A DNA stretch of 32,297 nucleotides from JAVBJV01 sp031546815 (GTDB lineage Bacteria; Pseudomonadota; Alphaproteobacteria; Acetobacterales; Acetobacteraceae). The notes under the pieces were generated by a model, which saw only the letters and a program-made list of their open reading frames with translations, had not been told where the DNA came from and made no database searches. Numbering within the stretch: position 1 is the stretch's first letter; each line of letters begins with the position of its first letter. Both the position numbers and the translations under genes were made by a program. The DNA lies in contig JAVBJV010000005.1 of assembly GCA_031546815.1 (NCBI GenBank), positions 1 through 32,297 of the forward strand. The letters run 5' to 3'. Positions 1 to 7,741 of the stretch are shown piece after piece.

Positions 1-392
1 GTCTGCAAGACGCGATGGCGCACTTCGCGCCAGTTGACTCGATAGGCACAGCCAACACCACGTTCGATCTTGCTGCTGATTTCAAGTTCCGGTTCCTGAT
101 GGAACGGCACCGGCGCCAGGCCGCTGGTTTCTTCCAGAGTCAACACCACTTCGGCCAGATTGCGCGAAGCGCGGTGCGCGGTGCCTGCGAAGATCACGTC
201 TTCCATTTCGCCGCCACGCAGGCTCTTCGCGCTGGTTTCACCCATCGCCCAGCGCAGCGCTTCCACCACGTTGGACTTGCCGCACCCGTTGGGGCCGACA
301 ACGCCCGTCAGCCCCGGGAGGATTTCCACGGAAACGGGTTCGGCGAAGCTTTTGAAACCGGCAATACGAAGGCGTGCAAAACGGACGGGCAC
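1..392 (-). CDS. smc: Chromosome segregation ATPase SMC, N-terminal part (runs off left edge)
   Basis: This encodes the first about 130 residues of the SMC condensin subunit, the ATPase that organises and segregates the chromosome. The N-terminal half of the ABC-type head is visible. The protein opens with a short beta strand (FARLRIAGFKSFAEPV), followed by the Walker A loop GPNGCGKS at residues 33-40 and the typical NVVEALRWAMGE stretch. A region matching YRVNW.EVR lies near the edge. The start is a GTG at 392 with AGGAAGAG about 6 bases upstream; an in-frame stop lies further up at 456-458 and no better start sits between. The coiled coil, hinge and C-terminal head lie outside the window. 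The upstream gene on the same strand is the DsbA-like gene, separated by a terminator, so smc probably has its own promoter or depends on read-through. Confidence 0.93.
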   Translation of the reverse strand, partial: MPVRFARLRIAGFKSFAEPVSVEILPGLTGVVGPNGCGKSNVVEALRWAMGETSAKSLRGGEMEDVIFAGTAHRASRNLAEVVLTLEETSGLAPVPFHQEPELEISSKIERGVGCAYRVNWREVRHRVLQ

Positions 393-415
393 TGTGGCTC
401 TTCCTGACTCTGATA

Positions 416-449
416 AAACAAAAGAAAAGGGGCCGGGCGATCCGGCCCC
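416..449 (-). terminator. Rho-independent terminator after the DsbA-like gene
   Basis: Read on the minus strand, a perfect 8-bp stem (GGGGCCGG / CCGGCCCC, loop of five) is followed by a T-rich run (TTTTCTTTTGTTTT). It starts seven bases after the TAA of the DsbA-like gene and ends shortly before the smc start, so it separates the two genes. Confidence 0.9.
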
Positions 450-455
450 GCAGCG

Positions 456-1073
456 TTAGTTGCTGGCGGCGCGCACCAGTTCAGCGAACTTGTCGAACGC
501 CAGCGCCCCGGTATGGACCGTCCCACCGATCAGGAAGGACGGGGTCGATTCAATATTATACCGACGCTGGGCCGCGGTCTGTTCATCGAGGATGAATTTG
601 GCCAGATCGCGGTTTTCATACGCCACATCGAACTCCGGACGCGCCATTCCGGCCAGCGCGGCCAGCTTGGCGATTTCCTCGCGCGGATCGGCGCTGCGGT
701 CGAACGCCCAGCGGTCCTGGGTGGACAGCAGCATCGACACAAACGGTTCATAACGCTCGGCCGGCAGACTGCGCGCCACCATCGAAGCCCGCAGCGCGAT
801 CTGGTCCAGCGGGAAGTCCTGCATCACCAGACGCACCTTGCCGGTCTCGATCAGCTCGGTCTTGATCTGCGGCAGGCTGTTCTTGTGGAATGCCGCGCAA
901 TGCGAGCAGGTCAGCGAATAGAATTCGGTCACCGTCACCGGCGCATCGGCGCGACCAAGTGCGCGTTCCGTGGTCCTGGGATCAATAGCGGCAAGCTGCG
1001 CCGAAGCGGGAATCGCCGCCCCGAAGGCCGGGGCAGATACCAGAGCTAGTAGGGATCGACGTGAAAGCTGCAT
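456..1073 (-). CDS. DsbA/DsbG-family thiol:disulfide oxidoreductase, exported
   Basis: This is a 205-residue thioredoxin-fold protein predicted to act in the periplasm on disulfide bonds. It has an N-terminal export signal (SRRSLLALVSAPAFGAA, cleavage likely near ASA-Q). The two arginines make it look like a possible Tat signal, though a weak one. The active site is C-S-H-C at residues 56-59 in the context FYSLTCSHCAAFH, and the cis-proline loop is STPSFLIGG near residue 177. The length fits the DsbA-like family (Thioredoxin_4) common in alphaproteobacteria. AGAGG lies just upstream of the ATG. The DciA-family gene lies upstream on the same strand after a 108-bp gap. The exact partner proteins cannot be told from the sequence. 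Confidence 0.9.
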   Translation of the reverse strand: MQLSRRSLLALVSAPAFGAAIPASAQLAAIDPRTTERALGRADAPVTVTEFYSLTCSHCAAFHKNSLPQIKTELIETGKVRLVMQDFPLDQIALRASMVARSLPAERYEPFVSMLLSTQDRWAFDRSADPREEIAKLAALAGMARPEFDVAYENRDLAKFILDEQTAAQRRYNIESTPSFLIGGTVHTGALAFDKFAELVRAASN

Positions 1074-1181
1074 AAGAACCTCTATATCTTGAGACGGAAC
1101 TTACTGCCCCTGCCCCTCAGGAGTCGAGTCAGTTCCTCAACCCCGGTTCTAGGGGCGGTTTTCGTCGGTTTTGAGGCAGGT

Positions 1182-1637
1182 TCAGCGCCGACCGGGCAGC
1201 CATGTACCCAGAGAACGCAAGGCGTCCCGCAACGGACCTTCGGGAAAATCCGCCAGCTCCGGTGCCACCCCAACGGGCCGGGGCGGCGGGAGCGGTTTGG
1301 CGGCGGTAACCGGGGCCGGGTTTTGCACAAACCGCAGCTTTTCCACCAGCACACGCCCGGCATGGGCGTTGATCCGCGCGATCAGCTCGGGCGCCATCAT
1401 CTGCAATTCAACCGCCGCCGGGCCTGGGGCGGCGAGCGTCAGCGTGGTCCCCGACAGCTTCATCGGCGCGGCCATGGCGGCGATGGCAGGGCCGACAACC
1501 ACCGGCCAGTCCGTCATCAAGCCAGCCCCGGCGGGCGAGCGTTTCTTGAACGCCGCGCGGGTCACAGCGGGCAGCACCGCGCCAAGTGTGCGGGGGCCGC
1601 CGAAGAATCGCTTGTTCTGATCCGCTGGTGCCGACAT
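1182..1637 (-). CDS. DUF721/DciA-family protein
   Basis: This encodes about 151 residues. The N-terminal half (residues about 10-100) matches the DUF721 pattern: RTLGAVLPAVTRAAF, then a W-x-x-VVGP-x-I motif, then a strand-rich part ending in ELIARINAHAG. Members of this family include DciA, the ancestral loader of the replicative helicase DnaB. In alphaproteobacteria the family is usually a short protein like this one. The C-terminal third is rich in Pro and Ala and looks disordered. The start chosen is the ATG at 1637, which gives a normal family length; the frame stays open further upstream but there it is antisense to mutY. The gene is divergent from mutY, with only 18 bp between the two starts. 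A role in replication initiation is inferred from the family. Confidence 0.78.
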   Translation of the reverse strand: MSAPADQNKRFFGGPRTLGAVLPAVTRAAFKKRSPAGAGLMTDWPVVVGPAIAAMAAPMKLSGTTLTLAAPGPAAVELQMMAPELIARINAHAGRVLVEKLRFVQNPAPVTAAKPLPPPRPVGVAPELADFPEGPLRDALRSLGTWLPGRR

Positions 1638-1655
1638 GTTGGATACGTGCCCGAT

Positions 1656-2720
1656 ATGCTCCCCCCTCTGCAAGCGGCTTCTCCGCGCGCGCTGTTGCGC
1701 TGGTACGACCGCAACCGCCGTACGCTGCCCTGGCGCACCCAGCCGGGTGAGGCAGCGGACCCGTACCGGGTATGGCTGTCCGAGGTGATGCTGCAGCAGA
1801 CCACCGTTACCGCCGTCGCCCCGTATTACGCGCGGTTCCTGGAACTGGTCCCCACCGTGCAGGCGCTGGCCAGTGCGCCCGAGACCGAGGTGATGAAGGC
1901 ATGGGCCGGGCTTGGCTATTACGCCCGCGCGCGCAATCTGCATGCCTGTTCGAAGGCCGTGGCCGCGCTGGGGGCGTTCCCCCGCACCGAGGACGAGTTA
2001 CGCGCCCTGCCCGGCATCGGCCCCTATACCGCCGCGGCAATTGCGGCGATTGCGTTCGATATTCCGGCCATGCCGGTGGATGGCAATGTCGAGCGCGTGG
2101 TCTCGCGCCTCTACGCCATCACCGACGAACTGCCGCGCGCCAAACCGCGTCTGGCGGAACAGGCGCGCGCGCTGGCGGATGACCGCGCCGCCCGCAAACG
2201 CCCCAGCGATTTTGCGCAGGCGATGTTCGATCTGGGTGCCACGATCTGCACACCCAGCAGTCCGACATGCAGCCTGTGCCCGTGGATGGATTCCTGCGCC
2301 GGGTATGCGATGGGCATTGCGGCGTCTCTGCCGCGCAAGACGCCGAAAGCACCGCGCCCGCAGCGCCATGGTGCGGCGTTCTTCCTGCGTGATGCACAAG
2401 GGCGCGTGCTGCTGCGTCGCCGCGCGGAGAAGGGATTGCTCGGCGGCATGACCGAACTGCCCGGCACGCCATGGCACGACCATGAAAGCTGGAACGCGGG
2501 CGATGCCTTCGCCCACGCCCCGATGCAGGCGGCGTGGCAGCATGCGGGATCGATCCGCCACGTGTTCACGCATTTCGAGCTGACTCTGGATGTGTATGTG
2601 GCCGACGCAATTCGCATCAACGCGGAAGGTTTTCTGTGCGACGAAGCGGCACTGTCCGCCGAGGCCCTGCCCAGCGTAATGATGAAGTGCATCCAGCGCG
2701 CAATGAAGAAGAACGCATGA
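1656..2720 (+). CDS. mutY: A/G-specific adenine DNA glycosylase MutY
   Basis: MutY removes adenine mispaired with 8-oxoguanine in base excision repair. The 354-residue protein shows all the landmarks. The catalytic Glu43 lies in SEVMLQQT and the helix-hairpin-helix is LPGIGPYTAAA (118-128). The catalytic Asp142 is in VDGNVERV. The iron-sulfur cluster cysteines are C198, C205, C208 and C214 with the canonical C-x6-C-x2-C-x5-C spacing. The C-terminal third (from about residue 235) is the NUDIX-like 8-oxoG recognition domain with GLLGGMTELP. The ATG at 1656 is chosen; a GTG nine bases earlier is possible. The frame stays open for 189 codons upstream, but that stretch is antisense to the DUF721 gene. 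The stop overlaps the start of the macrodomain gene (ATGA). Confidence 0.96.
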   Translation: MLPPLQAASPRALLRWYDRNRRTLPWRTQPGEAADPYRVWLSEVMLQQTTVTAVAPYYARFLELVPTVQALASAPETEVMKAWAGLGYYARARNLHACSKAVAALGAFPRTEDELRALPGIGPYTAAAIAAIAFDIPAMPVDGNVERVVSRLYAITDELPRAKPRLAEQARALADDRAARKRPSDFAQAMFDLGATICTPSSPTCSLCPWMDSCAGYAMGIAASLPRKTPKAPRPQRHGAAFFLRDAQGRVLLRRRAEKGLLGGMTELPGTPWHDHESWNAGDAFAHAPMQAAWQHAGSIRHVFTHFELTLDVYVADAIRINAEGFLCDEAALSAEALPSVMMKCIQRAMKKNA

Positions 2721-3226
2721 CCCGCATCACCGCTATTCAGGCTGACATCACCACGTTGCAGGTCGGCGCCATCGTCAGCGCTGCCAATTCCAGCCTGCTT
2801 GGCGGAGGCGGCGTCGATGGCGCGATCCATCGCGCGGCTGGGCGCGAATTGCTGACCAAATGCCGCGACCTGCGCGGCTGCAAAACCGGCGAGGCAAAGA
2901 TCACGCTCGGCTATCGGCTGCCCGCCCGACACGTGATCCACACCGCGGGGCCAATCTGGAAAGGTGGCGTATCGAACGAGGCCGCGTTGCTCGCCGCGTG
3001 CTACCGGAATTCGTTGCTGCTTGCACAACAGCACAATCTGCGCAGCATCGCGTTCCCGTCCATCAGCACGGGGGTTTACAGTTACCCGCTGGATGAGGCC
3101 GCACAGATTGCAGTCACCACCGTGCGCGATTTCATCGCTGAACATGCAGTGCCGGAGCAGGTGATCTTCTGCTGCTTCTCGGCACGCGACCTCAGTGTCT
3201 ATACGCGCATACTCGAGGTCAACTGA
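2717..3226 (+). CDS. Macrodomain protein, YmdB/MacroD-type ADP-ribose deacylase/hydrolase
   Basis: This 169-residue protein is a single macrodomain. Such enzymes bind ADP-ribose, deacetylate O-acetyl-ADP-ribose, and in some cases remove ADP-ribose from protein or nucleic acid. The signature loop is SAANSSLLGGGGVDGAIH (residues 21-38). N24, D34 and H38 are in place, matching the residues considered catalytic in E. coli YmdB and human MACROD1. The first Asn of the usual NAAN is Ser21 here. A second phosphate-binding loop, SISTGVYSYPL, lies at about 115-125. The gene overlaps the mutY stop by 4 bp (ATGA), so the two are translationally coupled. Its substrate is unknown; the link to a base-excision repair gene hints at, but does not prove, a nucleic-acid role. 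Confidence 0.93.
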   Translation: MTRITAIQADITTLQVGAIVSAANSSLLGGGGVDGAIHRAAGRELLTKCRDLRGCKTGEAKITLGYRLPARHVIHTAGPIWKGGVSNEAALLAACYRNSLLLAQQHNLRSIAFPSISTGVYSYPLDEAAQIAVTTVRDFIAEHAVPEQVIFCCFSARDLSVYTRILEVN

Positions 3227-3249
3227 ACAGCGACGTCACGTATTTATAG

Positions 3250-3295
3250 ACCTTTCCGCGCAGAAGATCCGACGCCCGATGCGTAGAAAGGTTTT
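3250..3295. repeat. Inverted repeat between convergent genes, possible weak terminator
   Basis: ACCTTTC at 3250-3256 pairs with GAAAGGT at 3286-3292, and the right arm runs into TTTT on the plus strand. It sits between the ends of the convergent macrodomain gene and the small exported protein gene. The loop is long (29 bases), so as a terminator it would be weak. Confidence 0.35.
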
Positions 3296-3317
3296 GCATA
3301 AGGCTTTCCTCTGCCAA

Positions 3318-3821
3318 TCAATCCATCCCGCAAGTCGGGTAGCGCCGCAGAAGATCCCGCAGCCGATCTGGAGGCATCAGCTTCAGCACAAAAACCAGCG
3401 GCATCTCCGCAGAGACCATCATACCTGCTTCGCCCGGACGCAGATTGCGTGTGTTTGTCCGCACTTCGAAAGCCCGATAGCGACCCCGGATCTGCCGACC
3501 AACTTCCTGAAACTGTTCCTCGGTCGTTACGGGCGGAATCCTCTGGGCGATGCTGGTGATGCTCCATCTTTGAACATTCGGTTTTTCCGTCGGCATGAGC
3601 ATGATCGTTACTTCTGTCGGGCTTCCATCCGGAAGCTGCACCTCTGCGCGGTCCCACTGAATACGCCGCAGCTGGTCCAGACCATCTCCGATGCAGATTT
3701 CCTGAATGCACGGGAAGCCGTTTCGTTCATACGGATTGGCAACCCCTTTCGTTGGAAGCGCCATCAAAAATACCGGCGTCATCAGGGTGAAAAATTTCCA
3801 CCAGGCCCGTCTGAAATTCAT
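3318..3821 (-). CDS. Small exported protein of unknown function
   Basis: I do not recognise a family. The product is 167 residues from the ATG at 3821; an ATG four codons earlier, at 3833, has no ribosome-binding site, whereas GGGG precedes the inner one. It starts with a basic and hydrophobic signal sequence (RRAWWKFFTLMTPVFLMALP), with likely cleavage after GVANP or nearby. The mature part begins with NPYERNGFPCIQEICIGDG; two cysteines six residues apart may form a disulfide. The rest is a soluble mixed alpha/beta protein with no further membrane segment, ending in a third conserved-looking cysteine (YPTCGMD). The gene begins about 30 bp after the end of the PLP aldolase gene on the same strand and is probably co-transcribed. 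The periplasm is the likely location. Confidence 0.7.
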   Translation of the reverse strand: MNFRRAWWKFFTLMTPVFLMALPTKGVANPYERNGFPCIQEICIGDGLDQLRRIQWDRAEVQLPDGSPTEVTIMLMPTEKPNVQRWSITSIAQRIPPVTTEEQFQEVGRQIRGRYRAFEVRTNTRNLRPGEAGMMVSAEMPLVFVLKLMPPDRLRDLLRRYPTCGMD

Positions 3822-3853
3822 ATCCAGCCCCATCGATTACTGGCGCGGCTTTA

Positions 3854-4954
3854 TCAGTACATCGCGCCACGCGCATTGATCGGCCACACGCACTCCACCC
3901 GCCCGTTCCGCACACCGACATACCAGTCGTAGCGATCCACCGTCGGGTCGCAATGACCGGGGATCAGGCGCAGTTTTTCTCCCAGAGCAGGCATGTTGGT
4001 GCCGGTCAATTTGCAGTGCTCGTCCGACATGCTGTCCGCCACCAGATCGGGGCGACCAGCCACCAGCGGCAGGCCACTGTCGATTGGTACGGCCTTGTGT
4101 CCCGCATCCAGCACAGCAACGCCGGGGCGCGCGGTGCTCATCACCGTAGCCAGCACGAACAGCGCGTGCCGGAACGGCGGGGGCGATCCGTTGCGGGCGT
4201 AATCCGCGTCCATCATCACATACGATCCAGCCTGCACTTCCGTGAACACGCCCGATGTGGCCTCCAGCATGAACGTGCCGGTGCCGCCTCCGCCGACGAT
4301 CGCACATTCCAGCCCGCGCTGGCGCAGTTGCCCCACCGTGCGGCGGGTCTGCTCGATGGTGTCGGCGATTGCCGCGTTGCGTTCTTCCTGTGTGCGCAGA
4401 TGCTGCGCATTGCCGTGATAGGCCTGCAGCCCGCCGAAGATCAGATCATCCGATGCGGCAATCGTCTCGGCCAGCGCCACCGCCTCCGGTCCCGGAGAAA
4501 CGCCGCAGCGCCCTGCCCCAACGTCGATTTCCACCAGCACAGTCACGCGCGTGTTCGCATCGGCCGCGGCTTCTGCAAGCGCCGCCACCTGCACGTCGCT
4601 GTCCACGCAGACCGAAACATTCGCAATCCGCGCCAGCGCCATCAGCCGCGCGAGTTTCTGCGCGCCCATGACCTGGTTGCTGACCAGAACATTCCGCACG
4701 CCACCCCAGACGAGGATCTCCGCCTCGGCCACTTTCTGCACGCACTGCCCCACCGCACCGCGCGCGATCTGCTGATGCGCGATCACGGTGGACTTATGCG
4801 TCTTCGCATGCGCGCGCAGCTTCACGCCGGTGCCCGCCAGCATTGCTGCCATGGTGTCGAGGTTGTGTTCAAACGCACCCAGGTCGAGCAGCAAGGCCGG
4901 CGTGTCGACATCTTCCTCGCGCATACCGGGAATGGCGGGCGGTGGCTGGAGCAT
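3854..4954 (-). CDS. DSD1-family PLP enzyme, D-threonine aldolase / 3-hydroxy-D-aspartate aldolase type
   Basis: This is a 366-residue fold-type III (alanine-racemase-like) PLP enzyme. The N-terminal barrel carries the PLP lysine in KLRAHAKTHKS (around residues 45-55) and VEIDVGAGRCG. The C-terminal domain has LDAGHKA and the metal site PGHCDPTVD. The H-x-D pair there is the form found in bacterial D-threonine and hydroxyaspartate aldolases; eukaryotic D-serine dehydratases use H-x-C. An aldolase cleaving a beta-hydroxy-D-amino acid to glycine plus an aldehyde or glyoxylate is therefore favoured, but the substrate is not settled. The start is the ATG at 4954 with GAGGGA upstream. An ATG ten codons earlier lies inside the preceding terminator hairpin and is rejected. 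The small exported protein gene follows. Confidence 0.85.
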   Translation of the reverse strand: MLQPPPAIPGMREEDVDTPALLLDLGAFEHNLDTMAAMLAGTGVKLRAHAKTHKSTVIAHQQIARGAVGQCVQKVAEAEILVWGGVRNVLVSNQVMGAQKLARLMALARIANVSVCVDSDVQVAALAEAAADANTRVTVLVEIDVGAGRCGVSPGPEAVALAETIAASDDLIFGGLQAYHGNAQHLRTQEERNAAIADTIEQTRRTVGQLRQRGLECAIVGGGGTGTFMLEATSGVFTEVQAGSYVMMDADYARNGSPPPFRHALFVLATVMSTARPGVAVLDAGHKAVPIDSGLPLVAGRPDLVADSMSDEHCKLTGTNMPALGEKLRLIPGHCDPTVDRYDWYVGVRNGRVECVWPINARGAMY

Positions 4955-4970
4955 GGCGCGTCCCTCATAC

Positions 4971-5003
4971 AAAAAACCCGGCAACCTTGCGGGTGCCGGG
5001 TTC
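4971..5003 (-). terminator. Rho-independent terminator after the phosphohexomutase gene
   Basis: On the minus strand an 8-bp stem (ACCCGGCA pairing with TGCCGGGT) is followed directly by TTTTTT. It begins only a few bases after the phosphohexomutase stop and ends about 16 bases before the aldolase start, so the aldolase gene either relies on read-through or has a promoter in or near this element. Confidence 0.88.
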
Positions 5004-5008
5004 TTAAA

Positions 5009-6418
5009 TCAATGCCCTGAGCTGGCACCCGTGAAATCTGGCGCTGCCAGACCGCTGGCTTGCAACTGGTGCGCCAGCGCGGCTTTCAGGCGCTCAAGCC
5101 CCGCCCCGCTGCTGGCTTCGGCGCGGGCGACCAGCACCGCCTGCGTGTTCGACGCACGCAACAGCCACCAGCCATCTGCTGTCTGCACGCGCACGCCATC
5201 GGTGTCGGAAACTTTGGCGCCTTCGGTCTTCAGACGTGCAGCGACTTCGGTCACCACGCCGAACTTGCGCACGTCGTCGCAGTCGAAGCGCAGTTCCGGG
5301 GTGTTGATCACTTTCGGCAGCGCCTCGCACACAGCGGACAGCTTGCCCTGCATCCGCGCCACCACGCCCAGCAGGCGCACGCCCGCATACAGCGCATCGT
5401 CGAAGCCGTACCACTTGTCGGCGAAGAACACATGGCCCGACATTTCAGCCGCCAGCGGGCAGCCGGTTTCCGCCATCTTCGCCTTGATGAGCGAATGTCC
5501 GGTCTTCCACATCAGCGGGTTGCCACCGGCCTTGGCGATCTCGTCGAACAGCACCTGGCTGGCCTTCACGTCACTGATGATCATCGCGCCCGGTTTGGTC
5601 TTCAGCACATCGCGCGCCAGCACGACCAGCAGCTGATCGCCGAACATCACGTTGCCCTTGTCGTCCACCACGCCGATACGGTCCGCATCGCCGTCGAACG
5701 CGATGCCGAGATCGGCCTTGCGCTTCGCCACCTCCGCGATCAGCGCTTCCAGATTTTTCGGCACTGTCGGGTCGGGATGATGGTTCGGGAAAGCGCCATC
5801 GATCTCGCCATACAGGATGGTGTGCTGGCCCGGCAGCTTCGCCACCAGCTTCTTCAGCACATCGCCCGCCGCGCCGTTGCCGTTGTCCCACACGATGTTC
5901 AGCGCGCGTGTTCCGCCATCCCAGTCCTGCGCCACGCGGGTAACGTATTCGTCGGAAATATCGATCGCTTCGTCGCTGCCTGTTGCCTCGGCCACCACGT
6001 CGCCGTTGGCTGCCATCTGTCCCAGACCCTGGATCTGCTTGCCGAAGAACGGTTTGCCGCCCAGCACCATCTTGAAGCCGTTATAGTCGGGCGGGTTGTG
6101 GCTGCCGGTCACCTGGATCGCGCCATCGGTCTTGCGTGCCACGTTCAGGAAATACAGCATCGGCGTCGGGCCGACACCCATACGCAGCACCTTCAGGCCG
6201 CACGCCTTCAGCCCATCGACGAGCGCGGCTTCCAGTTCGGGACCCGAGACACGGCCATCGCGCCCCACCGCCACCGTCTTGCCGCCGTTGCGCGCAATCA
6301 GCGTGCCGAAGCAGCGCCCGATCGCGAACGCATCTTCCTTGCCGAGCGTTTTGCCGACGATGCCGCGGATGTCGTATTCGCGCAGCGTGGTGGGATTGAA
6401 TGTGTGGGTAAACGCCAT
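5009..6418 (-). CDS. Phosphomannomutase/phosphoglucomutase (AlgC/ManB type)
   Basis: This 469-residue alpha-D-phosphohexomutase interconverts the 6- and 1-phosphates of mannose and glucose in the cytoplasm, feeding GDP-mannose and UDP-glucose synthesis. The phosphoserine is Ser106 in VTGSHNPPDYNG. The magnesium loop is DGDADRIG with D242, D244 and D246. The sugar-binding loop is AEMSGH at 324-329. The C-terminal phosphate-binding domain has LLRASNTQAVLVARAEA near residue 425. The length and order of the four domains are normal. AGAGGAC sits upstream of the ATG and overlaps the stop of ugd (9-bp gap), so this gene is the last of a galU-ugd-phosphohexomutase operon. The exact sugar preference (manB, algC or pgm) cannot be assigned from sequence. 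Confidence 0.93.
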   Translation of the reverse strand: MAFTHTFNPTTLREYDIRGIVGKTLGKEDAFAIGRCFGTLIARNGGKTVAVGRDGRVSGPELEAALVDGLKACGLKVLRMGVGPTPMLYFLNVARKTDGAIQVTGSHNPPDYNGFKMVLGGKPFFGKQIQGLGQMAANGDVVAEATGSDEAIDISDEYVTRVAQDWDGGTRALNIVWDNGNGAAGDVLKKLVAKLPGQHTILYGEIDGAFPNHHPDPTVPKNLEALIAEVAKRKADLGIAFDGDADRIGVVDDKGNVMFGDQLLVVLARDVLKTKPGAMIISDVKASQVLFDEIAKAGGNPLMWKTGHSLIKAKMAETGCPLAAEMSGHVFFADKWYGFDDALYAGVRLLGVVARMQGKLSAVCEALPKVINTPELRFDCDDVRKFGVVTEVAARLKTEGAKVSDTDGVRVQTADGWWLLRASNTQAVLVARAEASSGAGLERLKAALAHQLQASGLAAPDFTGASSGH

Positions 6419-6427
6419 GAGAGTCCT

Positions 6428-7735
6428 CTACGGGCGACCGATTGAATGATACGTGAACCCGACCTGCCGAAAAGCTTCCGGGTCCCAGATGTTGCGCAGA
6501 TCGACGATGATTTTTCCAGCCATCTCGGCCTGCAACCGGGTGGGGGAAATGGCGCGGAATTCGTTCCACTCGGTCAGCACCACCAGCGCGTCGGCGCCGC
6601 GTGCGGCCTCGAGAGCATCGGTGAAATACTGCACGCCTTCGGGCAGCAGCGGTTTCGCCACATGCGTGCCGACCGGATCGACGGCGCGGATCTGCGCACC
6701 GGCTTCCACCAGACGCGGCACGATGGTCAGCGACGGCGCATCGCGCATGTCGTCGGTCTCGGGTTTGAAGGTCAGGCCAAGCACCGCAATCGTCTTGCCG
6801 CGCACCGAACCGTCGCACGCCTGCATCACGCGCTGCGCCATGTTGGACTTGCGCGCATCGTTCACCGCGACCACGGTTTCCACCAGCCGCACCGGCGCAC
6901 CCGCATCCTGCGCGGTGCGCACCAGGGCCAACGTGTCTTTCGGGAAGCACGAGCCACCAAAGCCCGGCCCCGCATGCAGGAACTTGCGCCCAATGCGCCC
7001 ATCAAGCCCGATGCCACGCGCCACGTCGTGCACGTCCGCACCGACCCGTTCACACAGATCCGCCATTTCGTTGATGAACGTTACCTTCATCGCCAAGAAC
7101 GAATTCGCCGCGTATTTGATCAGCTCCGCCGTCTGGATCGAGGTGAACACAATCGGTGCCTCGATCAGATACAGTGGGCGATACAGGCGCTTCATCACAT
7201 CGCGCGCACGATCGCTCTCGGTGCCGATCACCACGCGGTCGGGCCGCATGAAATCGCCGATCGCGTTACCTTCGCGCAGGAATTCCGGGTTCGACGCAAC
7301 GTCGAATTGCAGGTCGGGGCGTGCCGCACGCACGATCTCGGCGATGCGTGTACCAGTGCCAACCGGCACCGTCGATTTGGTGACGATCACCGCGTAATCG
7401 GTCAGCGCCTTCGCCACCTGTTCCGCCGCCGCGTAGACATAGCTGAGATCAGCATGACCATCGCCACGTCGCGTGGGCGTGCCAACGGCGATGAACACCG
7501 CCTCCGCCCCTTTGACGGCGGCTTCGATATCGTCCCCGAACGACAGACGCCCGGCGGCGACGTTGTCGGCCACCAGCTTGTCGAGGCCGGGTTCGTAGAT
7601 GGGGATCCGCCCTTCACGCAGGGCAGCCAGCTTCGCGGGATCGGCCTCGACCACCGATACTTCGGTTCCGAATTCGGCGAAGCATGCGCCGGACACCAGC
7701 CCGACATACCCGCCGCCGATCATCGCGATGCGCAT
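6428..7735 (-). CDS. ugd: UDP-glucose 6-dehydrogenase
   Basis: This enzyme oxidises UDP-glucose to UDP-glucuronate with two NAD+, supplying uronic acid for exopolysaccharide or lipopolysaccharide. The 435-residue protein begins with the NAD-binding GGGYVGL (residues 7-13) and E30 for the ribose. The middle helix region has the substrate lysine in ELIKYAANSF (K207). The catalytic cysteine is C263 in FGGSCFPKD. The C-terminal UDP-binding domain starts with LGLTFKPETDDMRDAPS. It lies 6 bp downstream of galU, whose product is its substrate, and directly before the phosphohexomutase gene. A UDP-mannose or GDP-mannose dehydrogenase is less likely given the galU linkage. Confidence 0.94.
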   Translation of the reverse strand: MRIAMIGGGYVGLVSGACFAEFGTEVSVVEADPAKLAALREGRIPIYEPGLDKLVADNVAAGRLSFGDDIEAAVKGAEAVFIAVGTPTRRGDGHADLSYVYAAAEQVAKALTDYAVIVTKSTVPVGTGTRIAEIVRAARPDLQFDVASNPEFLREGNAIGDFMRPDRVVIGTESDRARDVMKRLYRPLYLIEAPIVFTSIQTAELIKYAANSFLAMKVTFINEMADLCERVGADVHDVARGIGLDGRIGRKFLHAGPGFGGSCFPKDTLALVRTAQDAGAPVRLVETVVAVNDARKSNMAQRVMQACDGSVRGKTIAVLGLTFKPETDDMRDAPSLTIVPRLVEAGAQIRAVDPVGTHVAKPLLPEGVQYFTDALEAARGADALVVLTEWNEFRAISPTRLQAEMAGKIIVDLRNIWDPEAFRQVGFTYHSIGRP

Positions 7736-7741
7736 TACCGG

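Noticed and set aside
1089..1655. N-terminal extension of MutY by 189 codons
   Set aside because: The extension is antisense to the DUF721 gene, is Arg/Gly-rich, and is not part of any MutY.
3244..3711. Alternative minus-strand frame overlapping the small exported protein
   Set aside because: It lacks a signal peptide and has Ser/Gly/Ala/Arg-rich shadow composition. The chosen frame has a clear signal sequence and balanced composition.
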